From Arcobacter sp. (GTDB taxonomy: Bacteria; Campylobacterota; Campylobacteria; Campylobacterales; Sulfurimonadaceae), in the NCBI GenBank assembly GCA_024637195.1, contig JAGXFN010000009.1, forward strand, positions 84,229 to 148,228: a stretch of 64,000 nt of DNA. Reading direction: 5' to 3'. Numbering within the stretch: position 1 is the stretch's first letter; the number at the start of each line of letters is the position of its first letter. The translations under genes were made by a program, and so were the position numbers. Below the pieces are notes generated by a model. The model was not told the DNA's origin. It made no database searches and saw nothing but the letters and a program-made list of their open reading frames with translations. Shown here piece after piece: positions 1 to 8,897 of the stretch.

Positions 1-147
1 CACATTGGTCGCACCGATGCTTTGTGAGCCTGACTCTTTGATGTTGACGCCGGCAAAAAACTTGGCCAAGAGAAGACCGAAGGGAATAGAACCGACAAGG
101 TAAGCGGCCAGGTAGAACTGTATGTTGATGTTAAATAGGATTTCCAT
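1..147 (-). CDS. plsY: Acyl-phosphate glycerol-3-phosphate acyltransferase PlsY, N-terminal fragment
   Basis: The first 49 codons of a minus-strand gene that leaves the window on the left. It opens MEILFNINIQFYL, then has a membrane segment containing GSIPFG and the motif SQSIGATNV. These match the conserved first loop of PlsY (GS-PFG and GxxNIGATNV), the inner-membrane enzyme that transfers an acyl group from acyl-phosphate to glycerol-3-phosphate in phospholipid synthesis. The ATG lies at 147-145. Only the N-terminus is visible, so completeness cannot be judged. It is divergent from nadA. Confidence 0.88.
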   Translation of the reverse strand, partial: MEILFNINIQFYLAAYLVGSIPFGLLLAKFFAGVNIKESGSQSIGATNV

Positions 148-210
148 AGTTTCTCCAAATTTTAGAGGGGCCCTAAAATTGATTTAGTGACGAAAGTGTA
201 GTGAAAAATT

Positions 211-219
211 TGTTATACT
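211..219 (+). promoter_or_regulatory. Probable extended -10 promoter of nadA-nadC
   Basis: TGTTATACT is a TGn-extended -10 element (TATACT at 214-219) about 35 nt before the TTG start of nadA, in the gap between divergent plsY and nadA. No good -35 hexamer is visible, which is common for sigma-70 promoters in Campylobacterota. Confidence 0.5.
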
Positions 220-253
220 TGCATTAAAAGAAGTCTTAAGATCAGGAAAAATT

Positions 254-1252
254 TTGAAAAACACTCAAGAAGAACTTAAAGAGAAGATAAGCGCACTCAA
301 AGAGAAGCTGGATGTGACGATAGTGGCCCATTTTTACCAAAGAGACGAGGTCTTTGAGATGGCAGATATCACCGGCGACAGTCTGGAACTTGCCAAAAAA
401 ACGATGGAAGATGATTCAGAATTTGTGCTCTTTTGCGGGGTCGGGTTTATGGGACAGAGTGTCAAGGTCTTGAGCCCTGAAAAACGTGTAGTCATGCCAA
501 AGATCGCCTGCTGTGCTATGGCAAGAATGATGGATGCGCTCTATTTTGACGAATCGATAGCGTTTATGAACAAGGCCGGCATTTCTTCGGAAAATATTCT
601 GCCGGTCACCTATATCAACTCAAATGCGGATGTCAAAGCAAAAGTAGGGCAGATGGGCGGCATGGTCTGCACCAGTTCAAATGCCAAAAAAATCATTACA
701 AAAGCGCTGGAAGAGGGAAAAAAGATTCTTTTTGTTCCTGATCGCTGCCTGGGCCAAAATATTGCCAACCAGATGGGCTTGAAGTCCTGTGTGATCGGTG
801 ACGGAAAAGACCCGAAAGAGGCAGATATCATCTGCTTTAACGGTTTTTGCTCCGTGCATCAGCTCTTCACTGTAGATGACATCAAGTTTTACCGCAAAAA
901 ATATCCGGGGATAAAGATCGTTGTTCATCCTGAATGCGACCCTGCTGTCTGCGCGCTGGCTGATTTTGTCGGCTCCACTTCGCAGATCATAAAATACATC
1001 GCAGACGCGCCAAAAGAGCAGAAGATCGCTGTGGGAACGGAGTTCAACCTCGTCAACCGTCTGCGTCCTGAAAACACTTATGTTCTCTCCTCAACCAAGC
1101 CTGAATGCCCGACGATGAATGAGACGACGCTTGAAGATGTCTACCTGACGCTCAAAGCAATCGACGAGGGCCAGCCGATCAACGAGATCACCGTCGATCC
1201 CGAAACGGCAAAATGGGCCAAGATCGCTCTTGAAAGAATGATGGCCTTATGA
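254..1252 (+). CDS. nadA: Quinolinate synthase NadA
   Basis: Condenses iminoaspartate with dihydroxyacetone phosphate to quinolinate, the first committed product of de novo NAD synthesis; cytoplasmic [4Fe-4S] enzyme. The 332 residues carry the family signatures: VAHFYQ near residue 24, a Cys pair near 86-87, NGFC, HPECDPAVC and the C-terminal KPECPTMNETTLEDVYLTL region. The conserved cysteines near 86-87, in the NGFC/HPEC region and near the C-terminus are the expected cluster ligands. The start is TTG, preceded by AGGAAAAA at about the right distance; no better start exists upstream. It overlaps nadC by 4 nt (ATGA), so the two enzymes of the pathway are translationally coupled. aspartate oxidase or dehydrogenase (NadB step) is not in the window. 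Confidence 0.96.
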   Translation: MKNTQEELKEKISALKEKLDVTIVAHFYQRDEVFEMADITGDSLELAKKTMEDDSEFVLFCGVGFMGQSVKVLSPEKRVVMPKIACCAMARMMDALYFDESIAFMNKAGISSENILPVTYINSNADVKAKVGQMGGMVCTSSNAKKIITKALEEGKKILFVPDRCLGQNIANQMGLKSCVIGDGKDPKEADIICFNGFCSVHQLFTVDDIKFYRKKYPGIKIVVHPECDPAVCALADFVGSTSQIIKYIADAPKEQKIAVGTEFNLVNRLRPENTYVLSSTKPECPTMNETTLEDVYLTLKAIDEGQPINEITVDPETAKWAKIALERMMAL

Positions 1253-2064
1253 TTAAAAAATTTGTAGAAGAGGTTCTGGCCGAGGATGTGGGACGCGGCG
1301 ATCTGTACGCACTGGTAAGTGCCGCTGTACCTGCGAGCGCGAAGATCATTGCCAAGAGTTCAGGTGTCTTTTCGGGGCGTGTTTATGGTGACGCCCTGGC
1401 TGAGCTGGAAGGATTTGAGATCATCTGGCATACGGATGACGGCGCAGATTTTAAAAAGGGTGATCTGCTCGCACAGATCAAAGGCGACTCCCACAAGCTG
1501 CTGCGCATTGAACGAACGCTTTTAAATATGATCTTGCACGCGAGTTCCATTTCTACTTATACCAATGCCTTTGTGCGGATCATTGCACCCTATGGCACGA
1601 AGCTTCTGGATACGCGAAAAACCCGCCCCCAGCTGCGGGTATTTGAAAAATATGCAACACGCATGGGCGGCGCGGTCAACCACCGTCTGGGTCTTGACGA
1701 TTGTCTGATGCTAAAAGACACTCACTTGAAGACGATAGACGATATCACCATTTTTGTAGCGCAGGCACGCAAAATGATTCCCTTTACCTCCAAGATAGAG
1801 ATAGAAGCCGAAAACATGGAGCAGGCAAAAAGCTTTATGGCCGCAGGCGCGGATATCGTGATGTGCGACAATATGAGCACAGAGGAACTTCTTGAAGTCG
1901 TGCGCTATAAACAGGAGCACTTTCCCAACATTTTGCTCGAAGCAAGCGGAAACATCTCTTTAGAAACGATCGAGTCCTATGCCAAAACAGGCGTAGATGC
2001 GATCAGTTCAGGCGCTTTGATCCATCAGGCAAAATGGATCGACATCTCAATGAAGATGGACTAA
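1249..2064 (+). CDS. nadC: Nicotinate-nucleotide pyrophosphorylase (carboxylating) NadC
   Basis: Converts quinolinate and PRPP to nicotinate mononucleotide with loss of CO2, directly using the product of NadA. The 271-residue length is normal. Visible signatures are LDTRKTRPQLR near residue 120, the HRLGLDDCLMLKDTH stretch after it, and EIEAEN / DIVMCDNMS / LEASGNISLETI in the TIM-barrel C-terminus. The ATG overlaps the nadA stop as ATGA. Nothing anomalous is seen. Confidence 0.96.
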   Translation: MIKKFVEEVLAEDVGRGDLYALVSAAVPASAKIIAKSSGVFSGRVYGDALAELEGFEIIWHTDDGADFKKGDLLAQIKGDSHKLLRIERTLLNMILHASSISTYTNAFVRIIAPYGTKLLDTRKTRPQLRVFEKYATRMGGAVNHRLGLDDCLMLKDTHLKTIDDITIFVAQARKMIPFTSKIEIEAENMEQAKSFMAAGADIVMCDNMSTEELLEVVRYKQEHFPNILLEASGNISLETIESYAKTGVDAISSGALIHQAKWIDISMKMD

Positions 2065-2125
2065 AATCAGCTTGAACAAAGCGAAATTTGTTAGAAATTT
2101 CAACAGGGTCTTCTAAGGAACTTTT

Positions 2126-3181
2126 ATGGCAGACGATCAGGAAAAGACAGAAGAACCTACCCAGAAAAAAATAGACGATGCGCGACTGGAGGGAAATGTT
2201 CCCAAAAGCCAGGATATGTCGGGGCTATTTACTCTTTTTGTAGCGATCTTGGGTTTTTTGATGCTCTTTGGTTTCATCCAAGAACATTTTTTTAATCTTT
2301 ATCGTTACTACTACTCTCTTTTTTCTCATGAGTTTAACCGCGAGCTTGTGTTTGAGATCACTTTTATAACGATGCGCGAGGTCTTGATAATGATCATTCC
2401 GCTTGCTCTGCTGGTTGCTATAGCAGGTGTGGGAGCGAGTTTTGCACAGTTTGGTTTTTTGTTTACGACCAAGCCGCTTATTCCCGATTTTAAGAAGATC
2501 GATCCGATTAAGGGAATAAAAAATCTTTTTTCGATGAAAAAGCTGATCGAATCGATTAAAATCACCCTTAAGTCGTTTATCACTCTGGGTATAGGGTTTG
2601 TCTTCTTTTTTATGTTTATCGAAGAGCTTCCTTTGGTGGCCGCCTTTGGTCTAAGCGATCAGCTTGAGTGGCTGCGTGACAAGGCGATCATACTTGCGCT
2701 GGTGATGCTGCTGATCACTTTTGTTTTTGCGCTGGCGGACATCATAATCGTACGCAAACAGTATTTTGACCAGCTGAAGATGAGCAAACAAGAGGTCAAA
2801 GACGAGATGAAAAATATGGACGGAGACCCTATGGTCAAAGCAAAGATCCGCCAGATCCAGATGCAGATGTCGCGAAAACGGATGATGGCAGAGGTTCCGA
2901 ATGCAGATGTCGTTATCACCAATCCTACCCACTATGCGGTTGCCATCCGTTACAAAGAGGACAAACACAGAGCCCCAGTAGTGGTCGCCAAGGGAATGAA
3001 CCAGATTGCACTAAACATCAAAAAAATTGCCCGTGAAAACGGCGTGCACATTGTTCAAAACCCTCCGCTTGCCCGTTCACTCTACGCCGAAGTCGATCTA
3101 GAAGCCCCTATCCCCGAGTCACTTTTTCAGGCGGTTGCTGAGGTCCTGGCTTATGTCTATAAGATGGACAAAAAACGCTAG
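2126..3181 (+). CDS. flhB: Flagellar export switch protein FlhB
   Basis: Inner-membrane component of the flagellar type III export gate that switches specificity from rod/hook to filament substrates. The 351-residue protein has the acidic N-terminus (DDQEKTEEPTQKKIDDAR), four hydrophobic segments roughly at 30-50, 90-110, 145-165 and 185-210, and a cytoplasmic domain with the self-cleavage site NPTH in the phrase VVITNPTHYAVAIRY. The intact NPTH means normal autoproteolysis is expected. A shine-dalgarno AAGGA lies about 9 nt before the ATG. It is separated from the main flagellar cluster of this window (27-33 kb), which is usual for flhB in this phylum. Confidence 0.97.
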   Translation: MADDQEKTEEPTQKKIDDARLEGNVPKSQDMSGLFTLFVAILGFLMLFGFIQEHFFNLYRYYYSLFSHEFNRELVFEITFITMREVLIMIIPLALLVAIAGVGASFAQFGFLFTTKPLIPDFKKIDPIKGIKNLFSMKKLIESIKITLKSFITLGIGFVFFFMFIEELPLVAAFGLSDQLEWLRDKAIILALVMLLITFVFALADIIIVRKQYFDQLKMSKQEVKDEMKNMDGDPMVKAKIRQIQMQMSRKRMMAEVPNADVVITNPTHYAVAIRYKEDKHRAPVVVAKGMNQIALNIKKIARENGVHIVQNPPLARSLYAEVDLEAPIPESLFQAVAEVLAYVYKMDKKR

Positions 3182-3218
3182 AGAGGGCAAGCTCACCATT
3201 TATTTAAGGACAGATTTG

Positions 3219-3224
3219 TATAAT
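3219..3224 (+). promoter_or_regulatory. Probable -10 box of the CBS/GGDEF gene
   Basis: TATAAT 24 nt upstream of the start codon at 3248, in the 66-nt gap after flhB. A shine-dalgarno AAGGAG follows at about 3235. No clear -35. Confidence 0.45.
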
Positions 3225-3247
3225 TTTATGACAAAGGAGTCTAGCGT

Positions 3248-4579
3248 ATGACCTTTCCCTATGTGATCGACCTCGCGACAAAAGAAGTGATCAAAATCGA
3301 CGAAAATCAAAAACTCGAAGATGCCGTGAGGCTGATGCACTTGCACAATGTCCGTGATATTGTTGTTACCAAAGAGGGAAGCAGCTGTTACCGGATGATC
3401 ACGGCAAATGATCTGATCCGCTTTAAGCTGGAGCGTGCCAGTTTTGACGTGCAGATCAAAGAGCTGAAACTCGACACGATCAGCAGTGTTTCCTATGACA
3501 CCTCACTCAGCGATGCTTTGAAAGAGGTGAACAGCAGCTGCAACTGTCTTTGCGTAACGGACAAAGAGCAGAAGCTTTGCGGATTTGTCACCTATACGGA
3601 CATCATCTCAAGCATAGACCCTGCGCTCTTAATGAAAGAGCAGAAGATCAAAGATATTTTATGGGGAAATATGGTCAAGCGCGCCGATGCGCAGACAAAC
3701 ACATGCGACGTGATGCGTATGATGAACAGCACGATGCTCGACTCGGTCATTCTCTATGATGAGACAAAGGCCGTCGGTATTATTACGACAAAAGACTCGA
3801 TAAGACTGCTTAATGACGGCTGCGATCTAAGCCGGCCTATTTGCGACTTTATGTCCTCTCCGGTGTATAGCATTGATGCGGACAGCAGTATCCACGAGGC
3901 ATTGGAATTTGTAAAGAGAGAGCATTTCAAAAGAGTGATCGTATCGAATAAAAAAGGTGATATTATCGGCCAGATCAGCCAGCAGGAGCTTTTGGCCAAG
4001 GTCTATAGCCGCTGGGCAGAGAGCCTCAAAGCGCGTGACAAGCAGCTTGAAGAGGTGAACCGGCTACTGGAAGCACGGGCATCAAAGTATGAGGAGATGG
4101 CCCAGCTTGACCCCTTGACGCGTTTGCCGAATCGAAGCAGTTTTGAAACGAAGATGTTTGATGAGTTTACACGCATTGAACGCTATGGCAGCGAGGCCTT
4201 CTCTTTGATCTTCTTTGATATTGACTATTTTAAGTCGATCAATGACAGTTATGGTCATCTTGTGGGTGATCAGGTCCTCAAATCCATCTCAACGCAATGC
4301 AAAGAGCTGCTGCGCAGCAATGATATGATCGCCAGATGGGGAGGGGAGGAGTTCGTCATTATCCTTCCGCTTGTAGACGCGACAGGAGCGGTGCAGACTG
4401 CGGAAAAGATGCGCATATTTATCGCGGAGTATATTTTTGAGCAGGTAGGCCATATCAGCTGCAGTTTCGGTGTTTCTCAGTACCAAAAAGGAGACAGTCC
4501 GAATTCACTTCTGCACCGTACAGACACGGCGATGTATCAGGCAAAAAGCAGCGGAAGAAACTGTGTGGTCTGCCTGTAG
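3248..4579 (+). CDS. Diguanylate cyclase with N-terminal CBS domains
   Basis: Predicted cytoplasmic c-di-GMP synthase. Residues about 1-250 read as consecutive CBS units (phrases such as MHLHNVRDIVV, CVTDKEQKLCGFVTYTD, GIITTKDSI and FKRVIVSNKKGDIIGQIS), probably two CBS pairs, which usually bind adenosyl nucleotides or SAM. A short helical linker (about 255-285) leads to a GGDEF domain at about 290-443. That domain has TRLPNR, the catalytic GGEEF in RWGGEEF, and an RSND motif five residues before it, matching the RxxD product-inhibition site. No membrane segment is seen. The architecture suggests cyclase activity gated by an adenine nucleotide, which is an inference. It lies alone between flhB and the DHH gene with its own promoter. 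Confidence 0.92.
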   Translation: MTFPYVIDLATKEVIKIDENQKLEDAVRLMHLHNVRDIVVTKEGSSCYRMITANDLIRFKLERASFDVQIKELKLDTISSVSYDTSLSDALKEVNSSCNCLCVTDKEQKLCGFVTYTDIISSIDPALLMKEQKIKDILWGNMVKRADAQTNTCDVMRMMNSTMLDSVILYDETKAVGIITTKDSIRLLNDGCDLSRPICDFMSSPVYSIDADSSIHEALEFVKREHFKRVIVSNKKGDIIGQISQQELLAKVYSRWAESLKARDKQLEEVNRLLEARASKYEEMAQLDPLTRLPNRSSFETKMFDEFTRIERYGSEAFSLIFFDIDYFKSINDSYGHLVGDQVLKSISTQCKELLRSNDMIARWGGEEFVIILPLVDATGAVQTAEKMRIFIAEYIFEQVGHISCSFGVSQYQKGDSPNSLLHRTDTAMYQAKSSGRNCVVCL

Positions 4580-4626
4580 CCTGTGCCGCATTTTTTCATT
4601 TAAACCCGATATTAACCATCTTGAAG

Positions 4627-4632
4627 TATAAT
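4627..4632 (+). promoter_or_regulatory. Probable -10 box of the DHH/M23/minC operon
   Basis: TATAAT in AAGTATAATTCC, 26 nt before the start at 4658. A shine-dalgarno GAAGGGG follows at about 4645. Confidence 0.5.
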
Positions 4633-4657
4633 TCCGAAACTACTTGAAGGGGACGGT

Positions 4658-5593
4658 ATGGACAACGTGATCAAAGCGATTGAAGAAGCAAAACATATTC
4701 TTATTGTCGCTCATGTCAATCCCGATGCCGATTCTTTGGGTTCGGCGATTGCTATGTATACCCATATCCTGCGCCTGCACAAAAAGGTCACACTTTTTTG
4801 TAAAACAGAAGAGATAAATCCCGCCCTTAGGTTTTTGCCATTTTTTGACAAAGTAAAATCGTCTCTTCCAAAAGAGTATGATCTGGCAATGAGTTTTGAC
4901 TGCGGCAGCTATAACCGTCTGGGCATTGAGATTCACGTGCCTTTACTTAACATTGACCATCATGTCTCAAACGAGAAGTATGGAGATATTAACCTTATTG
5001 ATGTCTCCGCGATCAGTACCTCTACGGTCGTATATGATTTTTTTAAAAAAAATGCGATCAAACTCAATGCCAAAATGGCAACGGCCCTATATGCCGGTCT
5101 GATCGACGATTCACAATGTTTTACCACGGCAAAAACAGATCAGAGAGCTTTTCTTATGGCGGCTGACCTGATCGGATGTGGAGCGGATAATGCTTTGTGT
5201 ACACAGATGCTCTTCAAGGAGCGTTCACTTGCGTCCGTTCGGATGAAGGCGAAGATGCTTTCCTCTGCCCAGCTGAAATGCTCGGGAAAAGTGGTTACGA
5301 CCCTGGTAGAAAAAAGTTTTTTTGAAGAGAGCGGTGCATATGAAATCGATTGTGAAGAGGCGCTGCATGAGAGTCTTGAGCTTGTAAACGTCGAGGTTGC
5401 CTTGATGCTTCGTCATACACAAGATGGACGGATCAAAGGTTCGCTTCGCAGCAAAAGCACCATAGACATGAATGAGATCGCCTCTGTTTTTGGCGGAGGC
5501 GGGCATCTGCACTCGGCCGGCTTTGTAACAGAAGGTGTGTCGCTGGAAGAAATTGAAAAAAAGATAATAAGCATAATAAAGGATAAGATTTGA
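4658..5593 (+). CDS. DHH/DHHA1 family phosphoesterase (NrnA-like)
   Basis: Predicted cytoplasmic phosphoesterase of the NrnA type, which degrades short oligoribonucleotides, pAp or cyclic-dinucleotide breakdown products. The 311 residues show the N-terminal HVNPDADSLGSA metal motif (about 18-30), MSFDCG, the signature DHH in LLNIDHHVSN (near 100), and the DHHA1 RNA-binding GGGGHLHSAGF near the C-terminus. The next gene starts inside its stop codon (TTGA), so the two are coupled. The position directly after a diguanylate cyclase makes a role in pGpG turnover attractive, but this is only inferred from position; the exact substrate cannot be read. Confidence 0.9.
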   Translation: MDNVIKAIEEAKHILIVAHVNPDADSLGSAIAMYTHILRLHKKVTLFCKTEEINPALRFLPFFDKVKSSLPKEYDLAMSFDCGSYNRLGIEIHVPLLNIDHHVSNEKYGDINLIDVSAISTSTVVYDFFKKNAIKLNAKMATALYAGLIDDSQCFTTAKTDQRAFLMAADLIGCGADNALCTQMLFKERSLASVRMKAKMLSSAQLKCSGKVVTTLVEKSFFEESGAYEIDCEEALHESLELVNVEVALMLRHTQDGRIKGSLRSKSTIDMNEIASVFGGGGHLHSAGFVTEGVSLEEIEKKIISIIKDKI

Positions 5594-6957
5594 GACAAAA
5601 AAGAAATTCATCATCGGTACTATTTTTGATTATTTTTGTAGGGATTATAGGCGGGGTTATCTACCTCTATAACTCTAAGCTGTTTGAGCGCGATCTGCCG
5701 ACAGTGACAATGACAAACTCGCAGTACTGGAATCTAAAAGAGCCGATAGATGTAAGTATTGAAGATGAAAGCGGCATTAAATATTACGAAGTCAAGATGA
5801 TCAGTGCGGATGGCGAAAAAGTCCTAAGCCATGAAGCACTGCTGGTACCGCAGAAAAAGCTTGAGCTGAAAGTCGAGTTTCCGCAGATGAGCCAAAGGAT
5901 ACAGGACAAGGAGATCACGATCGTTGTCACGGCTATTGACGGAAGCCAATGGAACTTCTTCTCCGGAAACAGTGCCGGTATAGAGAAACGTTTTATTATT
6001 GACAAGAGAAAACCTCTCGTGACCCTTGTGACGAACTCTTACGGGATCTACAAAGGCGGTACTGCCCTTGTTGTCTTTAAGGCCAATGATGAGAATCTAA
6101 ACGAGCTCTACGTCGAGGTCAATAAAGTAAAACGTTTCAAAGTCCAGTCTTTTTACAAAGAGGGGTATTACGTGGCCCTGGTCGCCTGGCCGGTGGTGCA
6201 GAAAAACTTTGATGCACGTGTTGTGGCAGCTGACAAAGCAGGAAACAAAACGAAGGTTCATATCCCTTATTACCACAAGGCTAAAAATTACCGGGTGTCA
6301 AAAATGAAGCTTTCAGACCGTTTTTTAAAAGGCAAGATCGCGACTTTGGCGGCTGAATATTCAGAAACACAGGGTGTAGAAGACCCGATTGAGCAGTTCA
6401 AAATCATCAATGAACAGGTGCGTGCAAACAATGAAAACACTATTCACACCGTTACTGCGAGGGTTTCAAACGAGATGATCTCCGAGTTTTCCGTCAAGCC
6501 CTTCTACCCTCTGAAAAATGCCCAGAAAGTTGCAAGTTTTGGCGATCACAGACTCTATTATTATGACAATCAGAAGGTGAGCGAATCGTATCACTTGGGC
6601 CTTGATCTTGCCAGCGTAAAGATGGCAGAAATAAAAACACAAAATCACGGCGTGACTGTTTTTGCTGAAGAGAACGGGATTTATGGCAATCTTCCGATCA
6701 TTCATCACGGCATGGGTCTTTATACGATCTACGGGCACTGCTCGAGTCTAAAAGTAGCACCCGGCGACACAGTAAAACCTAGCCAGCAGATCGCCAATAC
6801 GGGCTTAAGCGGTTACGCGATGGGCGATCACCTGCACTTTGGTGTTCTTGTGCAAGGGGTGGAAGTCCGGCCTGAGGAGTGGATGGACGAGGAGTGGATC
6901 CGTCTCAACATTACCGATGTGATGAAAAATGCGAAAAAACTGATCGGCAGGTCATGA
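5590..6957 (+). CDS. Membrane-anchored M23 family metallopeptidase
   Basis: Predicted periplasmic peptidoglycan endopeptidase tethered by an N-terminal transmembrane helix (residues about 8-27, LFLIIFVGIIGGVIYLY). The middle (about 30-300) is a beta-rich extracytoplasmic region. The C-terminal LytM domain (about 320-430) has the zinc and catalytic residues: HLGLDLAS, YGHCSSL and GDHLHFGV (HxH). The family includes the cell-shape endopeptidases Csd/Pgp of helical relatives, but which subtype this is cannot be decided. The start is TTG overlapping the upstream stop, with AAGGATAAG as ribosome site. It is followed with a 4-nt overlap by minC, grouping wall hydrolysis and division-site control. 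Confidence 0.9.
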   Translation: MRQKRNSSSVLFLIIFVGIIGGVIYLYNSKLFERDLPTVTMTNSQYWNLKEPIDVSIEDESGIKYYEVKMISADGEKVLSHEALLVPQKKLELKVEFPQMSQRIQDKEITIVVTAIDGSQWNFFSGNSAGIEKRFIIDKRKPLVTLVTNSYGIYKGGTALVVFKANDENLNELYVEVNKVKRFKVQSFYKEGYYVALVAWPVVQKNFDARVVAADKAGNKTKVHIPYYHKAKNYRVSKMKLSDRFLKGKIATLAAEYSETQGVEDPIEQFKIINEQVRANNENTIHTVTARVSNEMISEFSVKPFYPLKNAQKVASFGDHRLYYYDNQKVSESYHLGLDLASVKMAEIKTQNHGVTVFAEENGIYGNLPIIHHGMGLYTIYGHCSSLKVAPGDTVKPSQQIANTGLSGYAMGDHLHFGVLVQGVEVRPEEWMDEEWIRLNITDVMKNAKKLIGRS

Positions 6958-7529
6958 AAGTAAAACAGCAGACACTGAAAGCCTTTGAATTTGAGATAGA
7001 TGAGAGCAAGGCATTTATTGAGTACTATACAAAAAATGCACCTTTGATACAGGGCTATCTGTTGATCTTGAGCGGAGAAGTGGATGCTGAAGTCATTGAG
7101 TTTTTGGATGAAAAAGAGGCTGTTTATATCGATACCAATACGAAGAGTATGCACATGCGCAAAAAACGCTCGACAGCTGTCTTGGATGAGAGTTCTGTAA
7201 CGGAGTCGTCCGTCTGCTCTCAGCCCACACCGAGCAAAAATGCCTCTGTATATTACCGAACCGTGCGCTCAGGCGAAGAGATCTATGCAGAAGAAGAACT
7301 TGTCTTTTTCGGCCGGATCAATAGCGGAGCAGTGATCGAGTCTTCGCGTTCAATACAGATTTTTGGTATAATTGACGGATTGGTCCGAAGCGATGGGGAA
7401 TACCTTTTGCTTAAAGAGATTGGACAAGGATCTGTCTTTTTTCACGGAGAAGAGCTTGACAAGAGTCGCTTTGACGGAAAATTGAAACTTATAAAATATG
7501 ATAATGGCATTATTTTTAAGGACATATAA
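6954..7529 (+). CDS. minC: Septum site-determining protein MinC
   Basis: Inhibitor of FtsZ polymerisation that works with MinD to keep the division septum at midcell. The 191-residue protein has an N-terminal FtsZ-interaction region and a C-terminal beta-helix domain recognised by [31 protein letters not shown] and GLVRSDG. I chose the ATG at 6954 because it overlaps the previous stop (ATGA) and yields the usual MinC N-terminus; an upstream in-frame start would lie inside the M23 gene. minD and minE are not adjacent here. lpxC follows after a 1-nt gap. Confidence 0.9.
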   Translation: MKVKQQTLKAFEFEIDESKAFIEYYTKNAPLIQGYLLILSGEVDAEVIEFLDEKEAVYIDTNTKSMHMRKKRSTAVLDESSVTESSVCSQPTPSKNASVYYRTVRSGEEIYAEEELVFFGRINSGAVIESSRSIQIFGIIDGLVRSDGEYLLLKEIGQGSVFFHGEELDKSRFDGKLKLIKYDNGIIFKDI

Positions 7530-7530
7530 A

Positions 7531-8415
7531 ATGAAACAAACAACAATAGCAAAACCCGTTTCTTTAGTAGGTATCGGTCTGCATAAAGGTGTTCCTGTTC
7601 GTCTTAGACTCGAGCCGCTTGAAGCAGACAGAGGCATTGAGTTTTACCGCTCGGATGTGCATGTCGCCATCCCTTTGAAACCCGAATATGTCGTAGACAC
7701 AAAGATGGCAACGGTGATCGGCAAAGAAGGCTATTTTATCTCAACGATCGAACATATGCTCTCGGCCGTGTATGCCTATGGCATTGATAACCTGCGCGTT
7801 ATCGTAGATGCGGATGAAATCCCGGTCATGGACGGAAGCTCTGCTAGTTTTTGTATGCTTTTGGACGAAGCGGGTATACTGGAACTGGATGCGCCTAAAA
7901 AGATCATGAAGATCAAAAAGGAGGTCATCGTGCGAGAAGGAGACAAATATGTCAAGCTCTCTCCCTCAAATGACCTGAACTATGACTTCACGATCAAGTT
8001 CAACCATCCTGTGATCGAACAGCAAAGCTTCACCCTCAACTTCACCAAGGCGGAGTACAAAGAGAAGATCTCAAAAGCGCGTACCTTCGGTTTTTTGCAT
8101 GAGGTTCAGTACCTTCGCTCAAAGGGACTTGCTCTTGGCGGAAGCCTGGATAATGCTGTTGTGCTTGATGATAAAAAAGTACTCAATACCGAAGGCCTGC
8201 GTTATCCTGACGAGTTTGTTCGACACAAGATACTTGACGCCATCGGCGACATGTCACTTCTGGGAATAAACTTTATCGGAAATTATGAGGCATTTGCGGG
8301 AAGCCACGACTTGAACCACAAGCTCACAGTGGCCTTGCTCAAAGAGAAAGATAATTATGAGATCGTCGAGCTGAGCGGGAGTGAAGCGAAGGAATTAGCT
8401 CACGCTTATGCGTAA
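7531..8415 (+). CDS. lpxC: UDP-3-O-acyl-N-acetylglucosamine deacetylase LpxC
   Basis: Zinc deacetylase catalysing the committed step of lipid A synthesis. The 294 residues contain GIGLHKG near the N-terminus, the zinc-ligand region [23 protein letters not shown], the second zinc region [11 protein letters not shown] and the catalytic His phrase [10 protein letters not shown]. The ATG at 7531 is preceded by AAGGA and gives the normal family N-terminus ([12 protein letters not shown]); the frame is open further upstream but that would overlap minC. It overlaps tsaB by 8 nt. Confidence 0.96.
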   Translation: MKQTTIAKPVSLVGIGLHKGVPVRLRLEPLEADRGIEFYRSDVHVAIPLKPEYVVDTKMATVIGKEGYFISTIEHMLSAVYAYGIDNLRVIVDADEIPVMDGSSASFCMLLDEAGILELDAPKKIMKIKKEVIVREGDKYVKLSPSNDLNYDFTIKFNHPVIEQQSFTLNFTKAEYKEKISKARTFGFLHEVQYLRSKGLALGGSLDNAVVLDDKKVLNTEGLRYPDEFVRHKILDAIGDMSLLGINFIGNYEAFAGSHDLNHKLTVALLKEKDNYEIVELSGSEAKELAHAYA

Positions 8416-8863
8416 GGCCGATCTTGTTGTCCTTGAATTGGGCTCACCTATTCTGGTAGGGATCTATCAAGATGGGGAGCTGACCGAAACGCTTTCTTCC
8501 AATGAACAAAGCTCGGAAGCACTGCCTTTTTTGTTTAAAAACATAGTAGGACACTACACGATAGAACATATCGTTTATGCCAGGGGTCCCGGGTCGTTTA
8601 TGGCGATAAAAGTCGCCTATATTTTCTTGAGAACACTCTGTATCGTCAATAATATAAAGCTTTTGGCCGCAAATGCCTTTGCTTTTAATGAAAATCAGCC
8701 GATTAAAGCATTCGGCCAACTCTATTTTATACAAAGCAATGGTACAATTACGACCAAAAAGTTTGAAGAGCCTCAAACAGCCCCTTTTAAACTTCCTAAA
8801 AAATTAGAATTGAGCAATTATTCTGAAGAGACAACACCTTTGTATGTCTTACCTGCTGTGTAA
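8408..8863 (+). CDS. tsaB: TsaB-like tRNA threonylcarbamoyladenosine biosynthesis protein (short form)
   Basis: Predicted partner of the TsaD enzyme in making t6A37 of ANN-decoding tRNAs. At 151 residues it is much shorter than the roughly 230 of E. coli TsaB, but the N-terminal ASKHA-type core is recognisable ([16 protein letters not shown], then [17 protein letters not shown] matching the G-PGSFTGLR signature). The C-terminal half is reduced. Short TsaB-like genes between lpxC and thrB are, from memory, normal in Campylobacter and Helicobacter (Cj0133 position), so I read this as a lineage feature and not a truncation. It overlaps lpxC by 8 nt. Confidence 0.8.
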   Translation: MRKADLVVLELGSPILVGIYQDGELTETLSSNEQSSEALPFLFKNIVGHYTIEHIVYARGPGSFMAIKVAYIFLRTLCIVNNIKLLAANAFAFNENQPIKAFGQLYFIQSNGTITTKKFEEPQTAPFKLPKKLELSNYSEETTPLYVLPAV

Positions 8864-8897
8864 GTGTGTACGTCTTTTCGCTCAAATAAGGACCCAT

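Noticed and set aside
2077..2102. Small inverted repeat GAAATTTGTTAGAAATTTC between nadC and flhB
   Set aside because: AT-only stem with no T-tract and a self-complementary core; too weak to call a terminator or operator.
8408..8863. tsaB as a truncated gene
   Set aside because: The short size matches what I recall of the same gene in other Campylobacterota, so it is not evidence of damage.
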